This document shows positions 1 to 8,047 of a DNA stretch of 14,260 bases, one piece after another. The position numbers and the translations under genes are program-made. Under the pieces are notes generated by a model. The model was not told the origin of the DNA. It did no database searches and saw nothing but the letters and a program-made list of their open reading frames with translations. The stretch is from a bacterium. Lineage in GTDB: Bacteria > Patescibacteriota > Microgenomatia > Daviesbacterales > UBA10151. Within the stretch, counting starts at the first letter, position 1. Each line of letters begins with the position of its first letter. Where the stretch lies: the NCBI GenBank assembly GCA_027364775.1, contig DAHXOS010000006.1:1-14260 (forward strand), written 5' to 3'.

Positions 1-212
1 CCATAATAATTATAAAGAGGGAAGCCGTTACCGTATCCCATATCTGGTACCCATCTACATGGCAGCTGTAAATCTGCAAAGCATCTTCTCATTTCAAATA
101 TTCTCATTACCTGTAAATCGTCATGATGGGGAAAATAACCCGAATGAACAACCGGGGCAGCCACTACTAAACCAAAGATTAAAATCAAAATAAATTGCCA
201 CTTATTTTTCAT
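1..212 (-). CDS. YfhO/PTPS-related membrane protein, N-terminal part (cut by window edge)
   Basis: The start codon and the first 70 residues are visible; the rest lies left of the window. The product opens with a hydrophobic segment (about residues 5-22), a signal anchor or first membrane helix. A loop follows with HHDDLQ (residues 29-34), then RRCF and LPCRWVP. This closely matches the start of the gene immediately upstream (202-1920): 27 of 38 residues are identical from HDDLQ to the GxPL region by my count. The two are therefore tandem paralogues. The ATG overlaps the upstream gene's end by 11 bases, which suggests coupled translation; no clear Shine-Dalgarno sequence is seen. By family it should be a polytopic GT-C-like protein of about 550-600 residues that transfers a lipid-linked sugar outside the membrane. 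The substrate is unknown, and the function is inferred by analogy. Confidence 0.82.
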   Translation of the reverse strand, partial: MKNKWQFILILIFGLVVAAPVVHSGYFPHHDDLQVMRIFEMRRCFADLQLPCRWVPDMGYGNGFPLYNYY

Positions 213-1920
213 TGTTTCTTTTTAGAATAAACAGTCCAGCAATTCCTAAGAGAGAAAATATTGAAATTATGTTTCCTAAGCTACGCGGAGGAGTATCTTC
301 CAATTTAATATTAATTTTATGTTGACCTTCAGGGATTTTAAAAGTTATCAGGCCATAGCAGAATGGCTGGTTACGACAATCGTTATTTACATAATTTACC
401 TTTTTACCGTCTATTTTAACTTGCATTCCAGGGAAGTCAAAAAGCGGAGCCCTAACTAAAGCTTCCTTTTGGACATAAACTTCACCATATTGATAATTAC
501 TCCCTTTTTTATAATATTTAAACTCTGCCTTTCCCTCTAATACTTCAGGTTTTTCGGGAGCCCGGTTTATAGGAGGTAATTTAGAATAGATCGGAAGATA
601 ATCAAAAATACTAATTGTTAATTGTTTATCCCAAGATTTACCTGAAAATTTATCTTTATCGGAAATATTTAACCAACCATTCGGTTTAAAAAATGGCTGG
701 TATAACACTAATAAACCTACAATAATAATTACTCCCATTAATATTGAAAAGGTAGTTTCTCCAAACCATCTTTTTCTGTTTATCATCTGTTCACTACTAG
801 CAAAATAGACTGCAATTGCTCCAAGAATAGAGAGCAAAAAAATACTCGGACCTAGTAGTCTCCAGGGAAATTGGATATAAGCTAAAAATGGAAATTTAGC
901 CCAAATAAAACTGGATTTTTGGTGCATCATAAATAAAACACCAAGCTCCAACACTGCTAACACTAAAGTTATAATTGTTATTTTTTTATATTTCTTAAAA
1001 TGGACGCTTGCTAATACAACTCCTATTAATCCCATAAACCATTGTAATTGGCCCGTTGATAAAGAAAGCCCATCATATGGCCCCCAAACAGATGATCCAT
1101 AGCCCCAGAATGTTGAAAAAAATAATTGTCCAAAATTTACAAAATGTTGCCTGTAGTCAAAGTATCCACTTATAACTGAATCTACATGCACATAATTTCT
1201 CTCAAATGCTACAGGTAGACTAAAGGATGCTGCAAATCCAACTCCTAAGATACCGCCAATTATAATTTTAGGTAACAACTTCCATTTCTTTTCTGTTATT
1301 AAAAGAGTAATGGTCCAGACAATTGCTAAAGGAGCAAATAATATACTCATCAAATTATGAGTATAAAGTAAGCCACCAATACTTAAGGCTAGGAATGCAC
1401 TATACTGCCATCTACCTGTTTTTATTAGTTTAAAAATTGCCCAAAATATCAGCGGAAAAAAGGTTAAAGCAAAAAATTCACTAAGTGCTCCCCTGACATA
1501 AACATCGACTGCTTTATACGGGGCATAAGTATACATTAAAGCACCAACCAAAGCCGGCCAACTTTTTAGAAAAGAATTTAAAAATAAATACATCGCTAAA
1601 GCTGAAGTAATAAAGCCAAAAATAAAGACAAACTTAGTAGCGTCTATAAATTGAAGCCCTAAAAGATGAGAGATTTCTCCTACATAATAGGCACTTGGAG
1701 GGTAGAATAAAAACAAAGGGTAGCCAAATTGGTAACCACTATTAGGCACCCATCTACAAGGAAGTTGCAAATCTTTAAAACACCGATCCATCTCCAAAAT
1801 CCTAAAGGCTTGTAGATCATCGTGCATTGAATAAAATCCAGCTCTAAGAAGAGACTGATAAGCAGGTATGGTTAGTAAAATAACTGCAATAATTGCAATT
1901 AAGTATCTTTTAATCCTCAT
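202..1920 (-). CDS. YfhO/PTPS-related (GT-C-like) polytopic membrane protein
   Basis: This 572-residue protein has an N-terminal membrane helix (about 6-25), then an extracytoplasmic loop with MHDDLQ (32-37), C47, C55 and RWVP. Roughly ten further helices follow. A soluble region of about 135 residues (412-547) comes next, and a final helix (about 548-567) ends in KRNNEK. The overall plan fits the membrane proteins annotated as '6-pyruvoyl-tetrahydropterin synthase-related' or YfhO-like, which share the GT-C fold of lipid-linked sugar transferases; no pterin chemistry is implied. The HDD acidic pair in the first loop sits where GT-C enzymes keep catalytic or metal-binding acids. The C-terminal domain has a second close Cys pair (C515, C521), possibly a disulfide. 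The start overlaps the upstream GT39 stop as ATGA (4 bases). The next gene downstream is a paralogue. The function is probably glycosyl transfer; donor and acceptor are unknown. Confidence 0.85.
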   Translation of the reverse strand: MRIKRYLIAIIAVILLTIPAYQSLLRAGFYSMHDDLQAFRILEMDRCFKDLQLPCRWVPNSGYQFGYPLFLFYPPSAYYVGEISHLLGLQFIDATKFVFIFGFITSALAMYLFLNSFLKSWPALVGALMYTYAPYKAVDVYVRGALSEFFALTFFPLIFWAIFKLIKTGRWQYSAFLALSIGGLLYTHNLMSILFAPLAIVWTITLLITEKKWKLLPKIIIGGILGVGFAASFSLPVAFERNYVHVDSVISGYFDYRQHFVNFGQLFFSTFWGYGSSVWGPYDGLSLSTGQLQWFMGLIGVVLASVHFKKYKKITIITLVLAVLELGVLFMMHQKSSFIWAKFPFLAYIQFPWRLLGPSIFLLSILGAIAVYFASSEQMINRKRWFGETTFSILMGVIIIVGLLVLYQPFFKPNGWLNISDKDKFSGKSWDKQLTISIFDYLPIYSKLPPINRAPEKPEVLEGKAEFKYYKKGSNYQYGEVYVQKEALVRAPLFDFPGMQVKIDGKKVNYVNNDCRNQPFCYGLITFKIPEGQHKINIKLEDTPPRSLGNIISIFSLLGIAGLFILKRNNEK

Positions 1921-3470
1921 TTTTTAAGTTGATTATTTGGGATTTTATCCAAAACTTTAAACAATAAAATTGCATCCTGAGGATTATTTGAAGTTTTAGT
2001 ATAAAGTTTTGGATATTCTTTAAGTAGCTCTAATCCATAATCTGATGCTCCTTTAGCGTTTACCTGAAATCTTGATTTATTAGCTACAAAAAAAGTTGGG
2101 TTTTTTTCCGCTGATTCTCTTAACTGGGCTGAAATTGTGGCTTTTCCTCCAATCACTATTACATCCCTAGATTTATCCAGATAGATTTGCAAACCATCAG
2201 GTAATGTTCCAAAACTTCCCTCTGTTCCCACAACAACCAATCCACTTTTTTTTGCTTCTGCCTGTAAAAAAGAAGCGATCTCTTTTAAGCCATAACCGGC
2301 AGTCCAATCTTCTAAATATCCCCTGCGCTCATTAGATGGAAGTGGAGTCTTATCTAAATTAGTTAAAAGGTTAAAGTTAAAATATGCTGGCCAAGCAATT
2401 AATACAACCAAAACTAGCAGTATTAGCCATTTATTTTTGCTAAATGTTGATAACAAATTATCAATTCCATAACCTGCTAATATTAATAAAGGAGCAATTG
2501 AGGATAAAACATATCTGGCAGTAAAGGTGCGGTAAAGATTCATCTCAATCATTAAAGGGATAACACTCCAACCAATTAGAGCAAGTGCATATCTATTTCT
2601 TTTGGTTGCAACAATCACCAAAGAATAAATTAATAATATAATTAGGGGAAACCCTAATAGTTTACTTGACCAATCAGCTAAGTCCCTGCTATGTGGAATA
2701 AAAGGATCTAAAGGTGTTTCAATTATTTTTGAGAGAGGAAAAATATAATCTTGGTTTCTAGAAGTTAAATTAGTAAAACCTGGTCCTAATCTCAAGATGT
2801 TATAAATTGCAAAAGCAATGGTTACAGCTAGTGTAAAAAGTCCCAATACTTGCAATAAACGCTTATCCCTACCATTTTTAGCCCAGTCAAATGCAAATAT
2901 AGTTACAGGTAAGGCAAGAACATTATACACCCCAGGGGTTTTAACTAACATTGATCCTCCCAGTAAATATCCCAATAACATTGATAAGTCTATTCTTTTA
3001 AATTTAACTACTAGCAAACCGATATACAAAGACCAAAGTGAGAAAGTAGCCAACATCGAATCAACCAAAGCCATCCGGTCAAAAAAAACAATGAAAGGTG
3101 TAATAGCTAAAAAAAAGACAGAAAAAAAAGCAGTTCTTTTATTAAAAAAATACCCAGAAATTAAAAAAGCAGCGCTTAGTGTAAAAAGTCCTGATATTAC
3201 TGATAATAATCTACCGGCAAACAACGGATCTTTAAAAATCTTAAAAAGCGGTATCATCACCCACATAAAAAGTGGAGTTTTACCATCACTTAAAGGCAAA
3301 AATCTTAAAGTCGGCTCAGCTCTTATTACTTGAGCCCATCTGATATAGATGGCTTCATCAGCAAAAATAGGCTGGTAAGTTAAATTAGGAAGCCTTAATA
3401 CCAGGTATAAAATAATTAAACCCAAAAGAATAATTAATTCTTTTTTAGTAAATTTAAGGAGGTTTGGCAT
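1917..3470 (-). CDS. PMT/ArnT-like GT-C glycosyltransferase (GT39 / PMT_2 type)
   Basis: This 517-residue polytopic protein has the landmarks of the dolichyl-phosphate-mannose protein mannosyltransferase/ArnT superfamily. They are a first helix (about 12-27), FADEAIYIRWAQ in the first outer loop (D38, E39, the usual catalytic/metal-binding acidic pair), SDGKTPLFMW (61-70), and DRMALVDSML (131-140), matching the family's R-x-A-L-x-D segment. About ten more helices follow, and a hydrophilic tail of about 130 residues completes the protein. Such enzymes take a sugar from a polyprenyl-phosphate carrier and attach it to protein or glycan on the outer face. The gene lies just downstream of an Alg5-like GT2 that could make its donor. 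A 40-base spacer, the longest in the window, precedes it. AGGA ends three bases before the ATG, a short Shine-Dalgarno spacing. The class is secure; the sugar and acceptor are not known. Confidence 0.9.
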   Translation of the reverse strand: MPNLLKFTKKELIILLGLIILYLVLRLPNLTYQPIFADEAIYIRWAQVIRAEPTLRFLPLSDGKTPLFMWVMIPLFKIFKDPLFAGRLLSVISGLFTLSAAFLISGYFFNKRTAFFSVFFLAITPFIVFFDRMALVDSMLATFSLWSLYIGLLVVKFKRIDLSMLLGYLLGGSMLVKTPGVYNVLALPVTIFAFDWAKNGRDKRLLQVLGLFTLAVTIAFAIYNILRLGPGFTNLTSRNQDYIFPLSKIIETPLDPFIPHSRDLADWSSKLLGFPLIILLIYSLVIVATKRNRYALALIGWSVIPLMIEMNLYRTFTARYVLSSIAPLLILAGYGIDNLLSTFSKNKWLILLVLVVLIAWPAYFNFNLLTNLDKTPLPSNERRGYLEDWTAGYGLKEIASFLQAEAKKSGLVVVGTEGSFGTLPDGLQIYLDKSRDVIVIGGKATISAQLRESAEKNPTFFVANKSRFQVNAKGASDYGLELLKEYPKLYTKTSNNPQDAILLFKVLDKIPNNQLKK

Positions 3471-3477
3471 CTTTCCT

Positions 3478-3507
3478 ATTATGCACTAAATCAGGCTTAA
3501 ATTTGAA
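3478..3507 (-). promoter_or_regulatory. Weak candidate promoter before the GT39-type gene
   Basis: Within the 40-base spacer (3471-3510), minus-strand TTCAAA (3507-3502) and CATAAT (3483-3478) are 18 bases apart. They match the bacterial -35/-10 consensus at 4 and 5 of 6 positions. The -10-like box ends seven bases before the ATG, so a transcript from it would have almost no leader. An AT-rich spacer gives such matches easily by chance. Confidence 0.25.
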
Positions 3508-3510
3508 GAG

Positions 3511-4260
3511 TTAGTTATATTTACCACAAAAACTATTAATTCTAATTCTTAACATATCCTTAATTGACTCTATTGCGTCCTGCACAAGTTGTACCTGTTT
3601 TTCATTTTGTACATGGTGCCACTCCACTCCTACCTCAACTACTTTAAAACCTTTTTTCTTTGCTAAATACAAAGTCTCTATATCAAAACCTGCATTAACA
3701 GCAGCTCCTTTGGATTTCATATGCTCCCAGCTTTTGAGTAGCTCAGGAAAAATAAGATTAACAGTTTCCCTTTTAAAAGCCTTAAAACCACATTGTGTAT
3801 CTTTAATAGGTAAACCTAAAATTAAATTTCTAAGTAACACAAACCCTATTGATGCTATCTTCCTAATAATAGGTGCATCTTTGCGTTCATTCCTGGAACC
3901 AATGGCAATATCATAACCTTGCTCAATATTTTCTAACAGTTTACTAGTTTCAGTAATCGGGGTTGCTTGATCCATATCAGTAAAAAGAGCAATTTCTCCA
4001 CTTGACTTAAGTAAACCACTCATTACTGTAATTGCTTTGCCACCATGCTCATTTTCCAGTAGTAAAAAATTCTTTCTGTTTTTAATTTCTTTTCTAACCA
4101 AATCCAAAGTTCCATTAGTTGATTTATCATCAACTATTAAGACCTCATAACTATAATTTTGCAGTTTTAAGAATTTATCAATATCTGCTAAAGCTTTTAA
4201 CTTAATTTCAGCTGACTCATTATAAGATGGGACAATAACTGATAACTTAGGATTACTCAT
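3511..4260 (-). CDS. GT2 polyprenyl-phosphate glycosyltransferase (Alg5/Dpm1-like)
   Basis: This 249-residue GT-A enzyme is likely to move a sugar from a nucleotide donor onto undecaprenyl or another polyprenyl phosphate at the cytoplasmic face. Visible motifs are SVIVPSYNE (7-15, nucleotide-binding strand and loop), VDDKSTNGT (43-51), the DxD element in TDMDQATPI (D95, D97), AIGSRNE (119-125) and DTQCGFKAF (154-162). The DMDQATP pattern with QCGFK resembles the Alg5 (dolichyl-phosphate glucose synthase) branch more than classic Dpm1. There is no GtrA or other membrane domain, although 138-150 is hydrophobic. Its start overlaps the upstream GT-C gene by 8 bases. Upstream AGAGAGG about seven bases before the ATG is one of the few plausible Shine-Dalgarno sequences here. 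It probably feeds the GT39-type transferase encoded next. Sugar identity cannot be read from the sequence. Confidence 0.9.
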   Translation of the reverse strand: MSNPKLSVIVPSYNESAEIKLKALADIDKFLKLQNYSYEVLIVDDKSTNGTLDLVRKEIKNRKNFLLLENEHGGKAITVMSGLLKSSGEIALFTDMDQATPITETSKLLENIEQGYDIAIGSRNERKDAPIIRKIASIGFVLLRNLILGLPIKDTQCGFKAFKRETVNLIFPELLKSWEHMKSKGAAVNAGFDIETLYLAKKKGFKVVEVGVEWHHVQNEKQVQLVQDAIESIKDMLRIRINSFCGKYN

Positions 4261-5779
4261 TTTTTAACCTCTCTCTTTTTTCTACACTTATACCACCAAA
4301 TTTTACCTGTTTTACTATTTTACCAATTCCCTCTTGTCTTTTTAACCAGCTAATTTCTCTTTTAGGCATAGCAGTATCTACTTCATGTAAGGTATATAAA
4401 TTGCTAACTAATTTTTGAGAAGGTAATTGGTTATATTTTTTACCATAGTAATTAAATAAATAAGTATAGGGGTAAGGGATCACCGGAGGCAGATAAACAT
4501 CGGTATTGTATGCCTGACCTTTACTATCTTCAATCACATATTTAACTGCCTTTACTTGATTTCCTAATGCAACCGTCGTTGGACCATCTAGTCCATCATT
4601 TAAATAGTTTTTAATAAGTTCCAACTGATTTATAACTACCAAAACAACAAATAAAATAATTACAGGTTTTATAAGTTTATTTTTAAAATATAAATAGCTT
4701 AAGGCTGTAGCTAAAAGCAGAAAAAATGGTTGGATCAAAGGAATAAAATACCAAAAATAAATTTGTCCATAATTACCCTGATAAAACAGTAAAATAAATA
4801 AAACCCCTAAAAATATAAAAGAGGTAATTTTAATAAAAACATTTTGCCAGTTTTTATATAAGATAAATATACAAATTAATAAGAAAATAACAAATAAAAA
4901 ATTATAGCGGGAGTCAAAATCTACTTTTAAGGTGTTAAAAAACAAATTTGAATAAAGTTCAATTCTTTCCATAATAATTTTCTCAGATGGTATCTGAAAA
5001 GTGCTGGTAGTATTTGTAGAAGCTTTTGAAGTAATAAAACTTATTATATTTTTAGTAATTAAAAAATTATATTTTAGTTCAAAAATAATCTGTGGAATAA
5101 GAGTTATAAAAAAAGACAATGCTGAAATTAAAAAACTTTTAAAATTATATTTTTTATAGTTAAAAATAATAAAAATTATAAGAGTTAAAAAAATAAAAAG
5201 ACCAGTTGCAGCTTCAAGCTGCAAAAGTATCCCTAGGCTTAAAAAAGTCATAGGTAAAAATATTAGTGGAGAAATAAAACTTTTAATTAAAAAAAGGATA
5301 GTTAAAGGAACAAAAAAAGCTGAGGGTGTGGGATTAGATAGCCAACGGTTATCTTTTATCCAATAAAAGGAAAAAGTTGATAATAAAGCATAAGTTATTG
5401 CAGCAAACTTAGAGATATATTTTTTTAGCAAATAGAAACTTATAACAAAACCAAGTGAGACAAAAATAGTTTGCCAAATTGAAGCTATTACTGGACTACC
5501 TTGACCTAAGAAGTAACCAATTGCTAAGAAATAATAATAAAATGGTCCTAGAAAGATACCTTCAATTCCAGTAGTTGGTCCTAATAGAATTAGATTACCG
5601 TTTAACAGAGAACTAATTGCTAATGCATCCCGACCTTGATCATAATTAAACTCTAGTAGTTGATCTATACGCCAAATTCTTGACCCAATATAAAAAATAA
5701 AAATTAAGATAAAGCTTAGATAGAATTTAGGAGAATTACTAAATTCACTTCGTATTCTTTTTTTATACTTTTTAAGCAT
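4253..5779 (-). CDS. GT-C family membrane glycosyltransferase, DxGRD type (paralogue 2)
   Basis: This 508-residue protein has about eleven or twelve predicted membrane helices and a hydrophilic C-terminal tail (about 395-508). The first helix (about 19-34) is followed by FNYDQGRDALAISSLL (45-60), LLGPTTG and LGPFYYYFLAIG. Each aligns with the neighbouring gene at 5783-7321 (FLGDEGRDAIVV, LLGPPTS, LGPLYYYMMAIS). In the first outer loop the acidic D47 is kept, but the second acidic residue of the usual DE pair is Gln (Q48). A WLSNPTP element also parallels the neighbour's WNPNPAP. It is best read as a lipid-linked-sugar-dependent transferase of the PMT/ArnT/GT83-like GT-C group. The gene starts three bases after the upstream stop and has no Shine-Dalgarno sequence. 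It is the most AT-rich gene sampled here (20-22% GC in two lines), partly because it encodes many Phe, Ile, Lys, Asn and Tyr residues. Confidence 0.85.
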   Translation of the reverse strand: MLKKYKKRIRSEFSNSPKFYLSFILIFIFYIGSRIWRIDQLLEFNYDQGRDALAISSLLNGNLILLGPTTGIEGIFLGPFYYYFLAIGYFLGQGSPVIASIWQTIFVSLGFVISFYLLKKYISKFAAITYALLSTFSFYWIKDNRWLSNPTPSAFFVPLTILFLIKSFISPLIFLPMTFLSLGILLQLEAATGLFIFLTLIIFIIFNYKKYNFKSFLISALSFFITLIPQIIFELKYNFLITKNIISFITSKASTNTTSTFQIPSEKIIMERIELYSNLFFNTLKVDFDSRYNFLFVIFLLICIFILYKNWQNVFIKITSFIFLGVLFILLFYQGNYGQIYFWYFIPLIQPFFLLLATALSYLYFKNKLIKPVIILFVVLVVINQLELIKNYLNDGLDGPTTVALGNQVKAVKYVIEDSKGQAYNTDVYLPPVIPYPYTYLFNYYGKKYNQLPSQKLVSNLYTLHEVDTAMPKREISWLKRQEGIGKIVKQVKFGGISVEKRERLKNE

Positions 5780-5782
5780 TAT

Positions 5783-7321
5783 TTATTTTTTCTGGGGGTT
5801 AGTAACTACAGGATTGTTATGAATAAGTTTAAAAATTCTGACTCCTTCTAATTCTTTTTCATACTCAATCTTCGCCCAACCAAAGTGGGAAATTTCTTGT
5901 TTTGGATTACCAATTGGTTGGCATACTTTATCCTCACATACTACAAATAGTTGATCAGTTATTTTAAAAGGAACTTTGGCCGGCTTATAACCATATAAGT
6001 CTAAATAATATTGATATGCCGGATCATAGTTGCGTTCGGCAATTAAAGCAAAATTAAACGGTTTATTTTGGGTTTCTTTAATTATAAATTTAGCAATATT
6101 TTGAGTTCTTTTTAATTGATTATTTGGTTGCTGTTTTAATGGACTATTTGCAAGATTAGAAAAACTTATTAAAAATACCAATGCTAATCCTAAAATTAAA
6201 ATTATTTTGTTAAAAAATTTGTTTTTAAAGTTAATTGTCAAAAGACCGGCAAATAATAAATAAGGTACGGGGTTTAGAAATCCTATGTAGTGATCATAAA
6301 TTGTTTGTTTATAAAGTGCTAAGCCTAAAACCCCAATACCAAGCCATATAGCCAAAGCAAAAAGTGGCCAATTAAGCTTTTTGGTCTTGCCATAAAGGTA
6401 AATAAAATAAACCAAAGGCAATAAAATAATCCAAGGTATAAAACTAAAAATTCCAGAAGTATTGCCAAAAGTTAAGTAACGGGAAATTAAATTATTAACA
6501 TAAATTGGCAGTACTCTACCTAAGGTATTAAAAACATTTAAATTAACTGTAGTTTCCCTATTACCAAAAAATGAACTCAAAGCCCGGTAGTTCATAAAAT
6601 TATAGCGGATATCAAAGATAAAAAGTGGAGACATTAAGATTAAAAAACATACAATACCTATGATTGAATACTTCCAAAATGATTTAGGTAATTTTTTTCT
6701 GTTCAAAACCCATTCTAATAACCACAATACAGTTATTACCGGAAGCATTATTAATGCTAAATAATGCATTTGTACAACAAAAGCAAAAGCTATACCGGTC
6801 AATATTAACCATTTATAATTCTTACTCTGATGAGCTTTATAAAGACTTAAGATTATTAACAAACTAAAAAATGGTGCTGGATTAGGATTCCAAGAAGACC
6901 GGGAATAAATAATATTTAGTGGAGATAAAGAGTATAATATTGCAGCAGAAAAAGCCCCAATTTTTCCAAACCATTCCCTGGCCAAATAGTAGATTAAACC
7001 CACGCTCATTGTACCAATTAACGCGACCATTATGGCTGCAGCCACGGGGTTTAACCATACAATTGCCATTGATATGGCCATCATGTAGTAATAAAGCGGA
7101 CCTAGATACATATTACCGACAGATGTTGGTGGTCCCAATAACGGTGGATCATAATTAACCAAAAGATTTTTAACAACTATTGCATCCCGGCCTTCATCAC
7201 CCAAAAAAGTCATATATTCATTAATTCTATAAAGCCGTAAACCTAAAGTTATGAGAATAAGTATGATAAGTAAAGCAAACTCTAGCTTATTTTTATTTAT
7301 CCAAGTAGATATTTTTTTCAT
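5783..7321 (-). CDS. GT-C family membrane glycosyltransferase, DxGRD type (paralogue 1)
   Basis: This 512-residue polytopic protein has a first helix at about 14-30. An outer loop follows with TFLGDEGRDAIVV (38-50; D42 and E43 form the GT-C acidic pair), then LLGPPTS and LGPLYYY, probably re-entrant or periplasmic loop contacts. SRSSWNPNPAPFF (140-152) comes next, with about ten further helices and a soluble tail of about 110 residues. It belongs with the PMT_2/ArnT-like proteins that use polyprenyl-phosphate sugars outside the cytoplasm. It follows a Dpm1-like GT2 with a 4-base ATGA overlap, so donor synthase and transferase are probably translationally coupled. Its tandem paralogue lies three bases downstream. 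No Shine-Dalgarno sequence is visible. Fold assignment is strong; acceptor and sugar are unknown. Confidence 0.88.
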   Translation of the reverse strand: MKKISTWINKNKLEFALLIILILITLGLRLYRINEYMTFLGDEGRDAIVVKNLLVNYDPPLLGPPTSVGNMYLGPLYYYMMAISMAIVWLNPVAAAIMVALIGTMSVGLIYYLAREWFGKIGAFSAAILYSLSPLNIIYSRSSWNPNPAPFFSLLIILSLYKAHQSKNYKWLILTGIAFAFVVQMHYLALIMLPVITVLWLLEWVLNRKKLPKSFWKYSIIGIVCFLILMSPLFIFDIRYNFMNYRALSSFFGNRETTVNLNVFNTLGRVLPIYVNNLISRYLTFGNTSGIFSFIPWIILLPLVYFIYLYGKTKKLNWPLFALAIWLGIGVLGLALYKQTIYDHYIGFLNPVPYLLFAGLLTINFKNKFFNKIILILGLALVFLISFSNLANSPLKQQPNNQLKRTQNIAKFIIKETQNKPFNFALIAERNYDPAYQYYLDLYGYKPAKVPFKITDQLFVVCEDKVCQPIGNPKQEISHFGWAKIEYEKELEGVRIFKLIHNNPVVTNPQKK

Positions 7322-8019
7322 TTAAACAGCAATTTAAAGTACAACTTAAGTAAATCAATATAAGATTGGACTATAACCTTAATATTTGCTCCAGTCGGAC
7401 TACCTGCCAAACGTGGATAATGTAAAACACCTACTTGAGCAATTTTAAAACCATATTTTTTGGTTTTAATAATGAGCTCGGCATTTATCATCGCTCCTCT
7501 TTTTGATTCTAAGGGTTCAATTTTATTTAAAACCCGTTTATTAATCAACTTAAAACCACAATCAAAATCCTTTACCCAAATCCAAAAAAGAGTAAATACT
7601 GATACCGCCCAAAGTTTGGCAAAAATAAGACGGTAAAAAGGATCCTGGCGTTTAATACGGTAACCAATTATGTAATCTGCCGAATCAGCCTTATCTAAAA
7701 ACTTATCAATCTCTGAAAAATCAAACTGCCCGTCACCATCGGTATAAACAATCCAATCATACTTAGCATTTTCAAAACCGGCACGTAAAGCCATCCCATA
7801 ACCACCATTCTCCTGATGAACAACTTTAATATTTTTATATTTTTTGGCTAACTCATCCGCTATTTCACCTGTTTTATCTTTGGAACCATCATTAATAATT
7901 AAAATTTCCCATTCTAAATTTTTAGTTTTTAGAACCTCAATTGCTTTTTCGGTTGTTCTTTGGATATTTCCCTCTTCGTTGTAAGCCGGAAAAAACACAC
8001 TTAAGCTTTTTACACTCAT
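7318..8019 (-). CDS. GT2 polyprenyl-phosphate sugar synthase (Dpm1-like)
   Basis: This 233-residue GT2 enzyme shows SVFFPAYNEEGNI (7-19), INDGSKDKT (42-50), ENGGYGMALRAGF (70-82), the metal/nucleotide site TDGDGQFDF (93-101; D94, D96), IGYR (118-121), DFDCGFKLIN (151-160) and HYPRLAGSPTG (200-210). These are standard for bacterial dolichol-phosphate-mannose-synthase-like proteins, which make polyprenyl-phosphate mannose or another hexose for GT-C enzymes. A hydrophobic stretch at 131-149 may dip into the membrane; there is no full C-terminal membrane domain. The ATG lies back-to-back with the plus-strand gene. The stop overlaps the next gene as ATGA. There is no Shine-Dalgarno sequence, but TAGCAT ends exactly six bases before the ATG, fitting a leaderless promoter. 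This gene heads the left-hand minus-strand block, so the spacer to its right should contain that block's promoter. Confidence 0.92.
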   Translation of the reverse strand: MSVKSLSVFFPAYNEEGNIQRTTEKAIEVLKTKNLEWEILIINDGSKDKTGEIADELAKKYKNIKVVHQENGGYGMALRAGFENAKYDWIVYTDGDGQFDFSEIDKFLDKADSADYIIGYRIKRQDPFYRLIFAKLWAVSVFTLFWIWVKDFDCGFKLINKRVLNKIEPLESKRGAMINAELIIKTKKYGFKIAQVGVLHYPRLAGSPTGANIKVIVQSYIDLLKLYFKLLFK

Positions 8020-8047
8020 GCTAATATGCTATCATCAAATTAAACTT
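8020..8047. promoter_or_regulatory. 28-base divergent spacer with overlapping -10-like elements
   Basis: This spacer separates the start of the minus-strand GT2 (ATG 8019-8017) from that of the plus-strand gene (ATG 8048). On plus, TGCTATCAT (8027-8035) resembles an extended -10 and would give a leader of about six bases. On minus, TAGCAT (8031-8026) lies exactly six bases before the ATG. The two boxes overlap at 8030-8031, inside the near-palindrome ATGCTATCAT (8026-8035; 8 of 10 bases match its reverse complement). A direct repeat ATGCTA occurs at 8018-8023 and 8026-8031. No good -35 is seen on either strand. A promoter is needed at least for the plus-strand gene; the exact boxes are inferred. 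Confidence 0.45.

Noticed and set aside
3085..3132. Runs of seven to eight A (T on the coding strand) as phase-variation tracts in the GT39-type gene
   Set aside because: They encode Phe/Lys residues in a frame that is intact. Similar runs occur throughout this AT-rich window, so there is no specific sign of slippage control.
2818..3333. A 171-codon open frame on the plus strand opposite the GT39-type gene
   Set aside because: Lysine- and serine-rich translation with no recognisable domain, lying wholly inside a well-supported minus-strand gene. It is a by-product of AT-rich antisense sequence.
8018..8047. ATG at 8018 as start of the plus-strand gene
   Set aside because: It overlaps the start codon of the divergent GT2 and would place both -10-like boxes inside the coding region. 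The extra residues add nothing like a signal or family motif.
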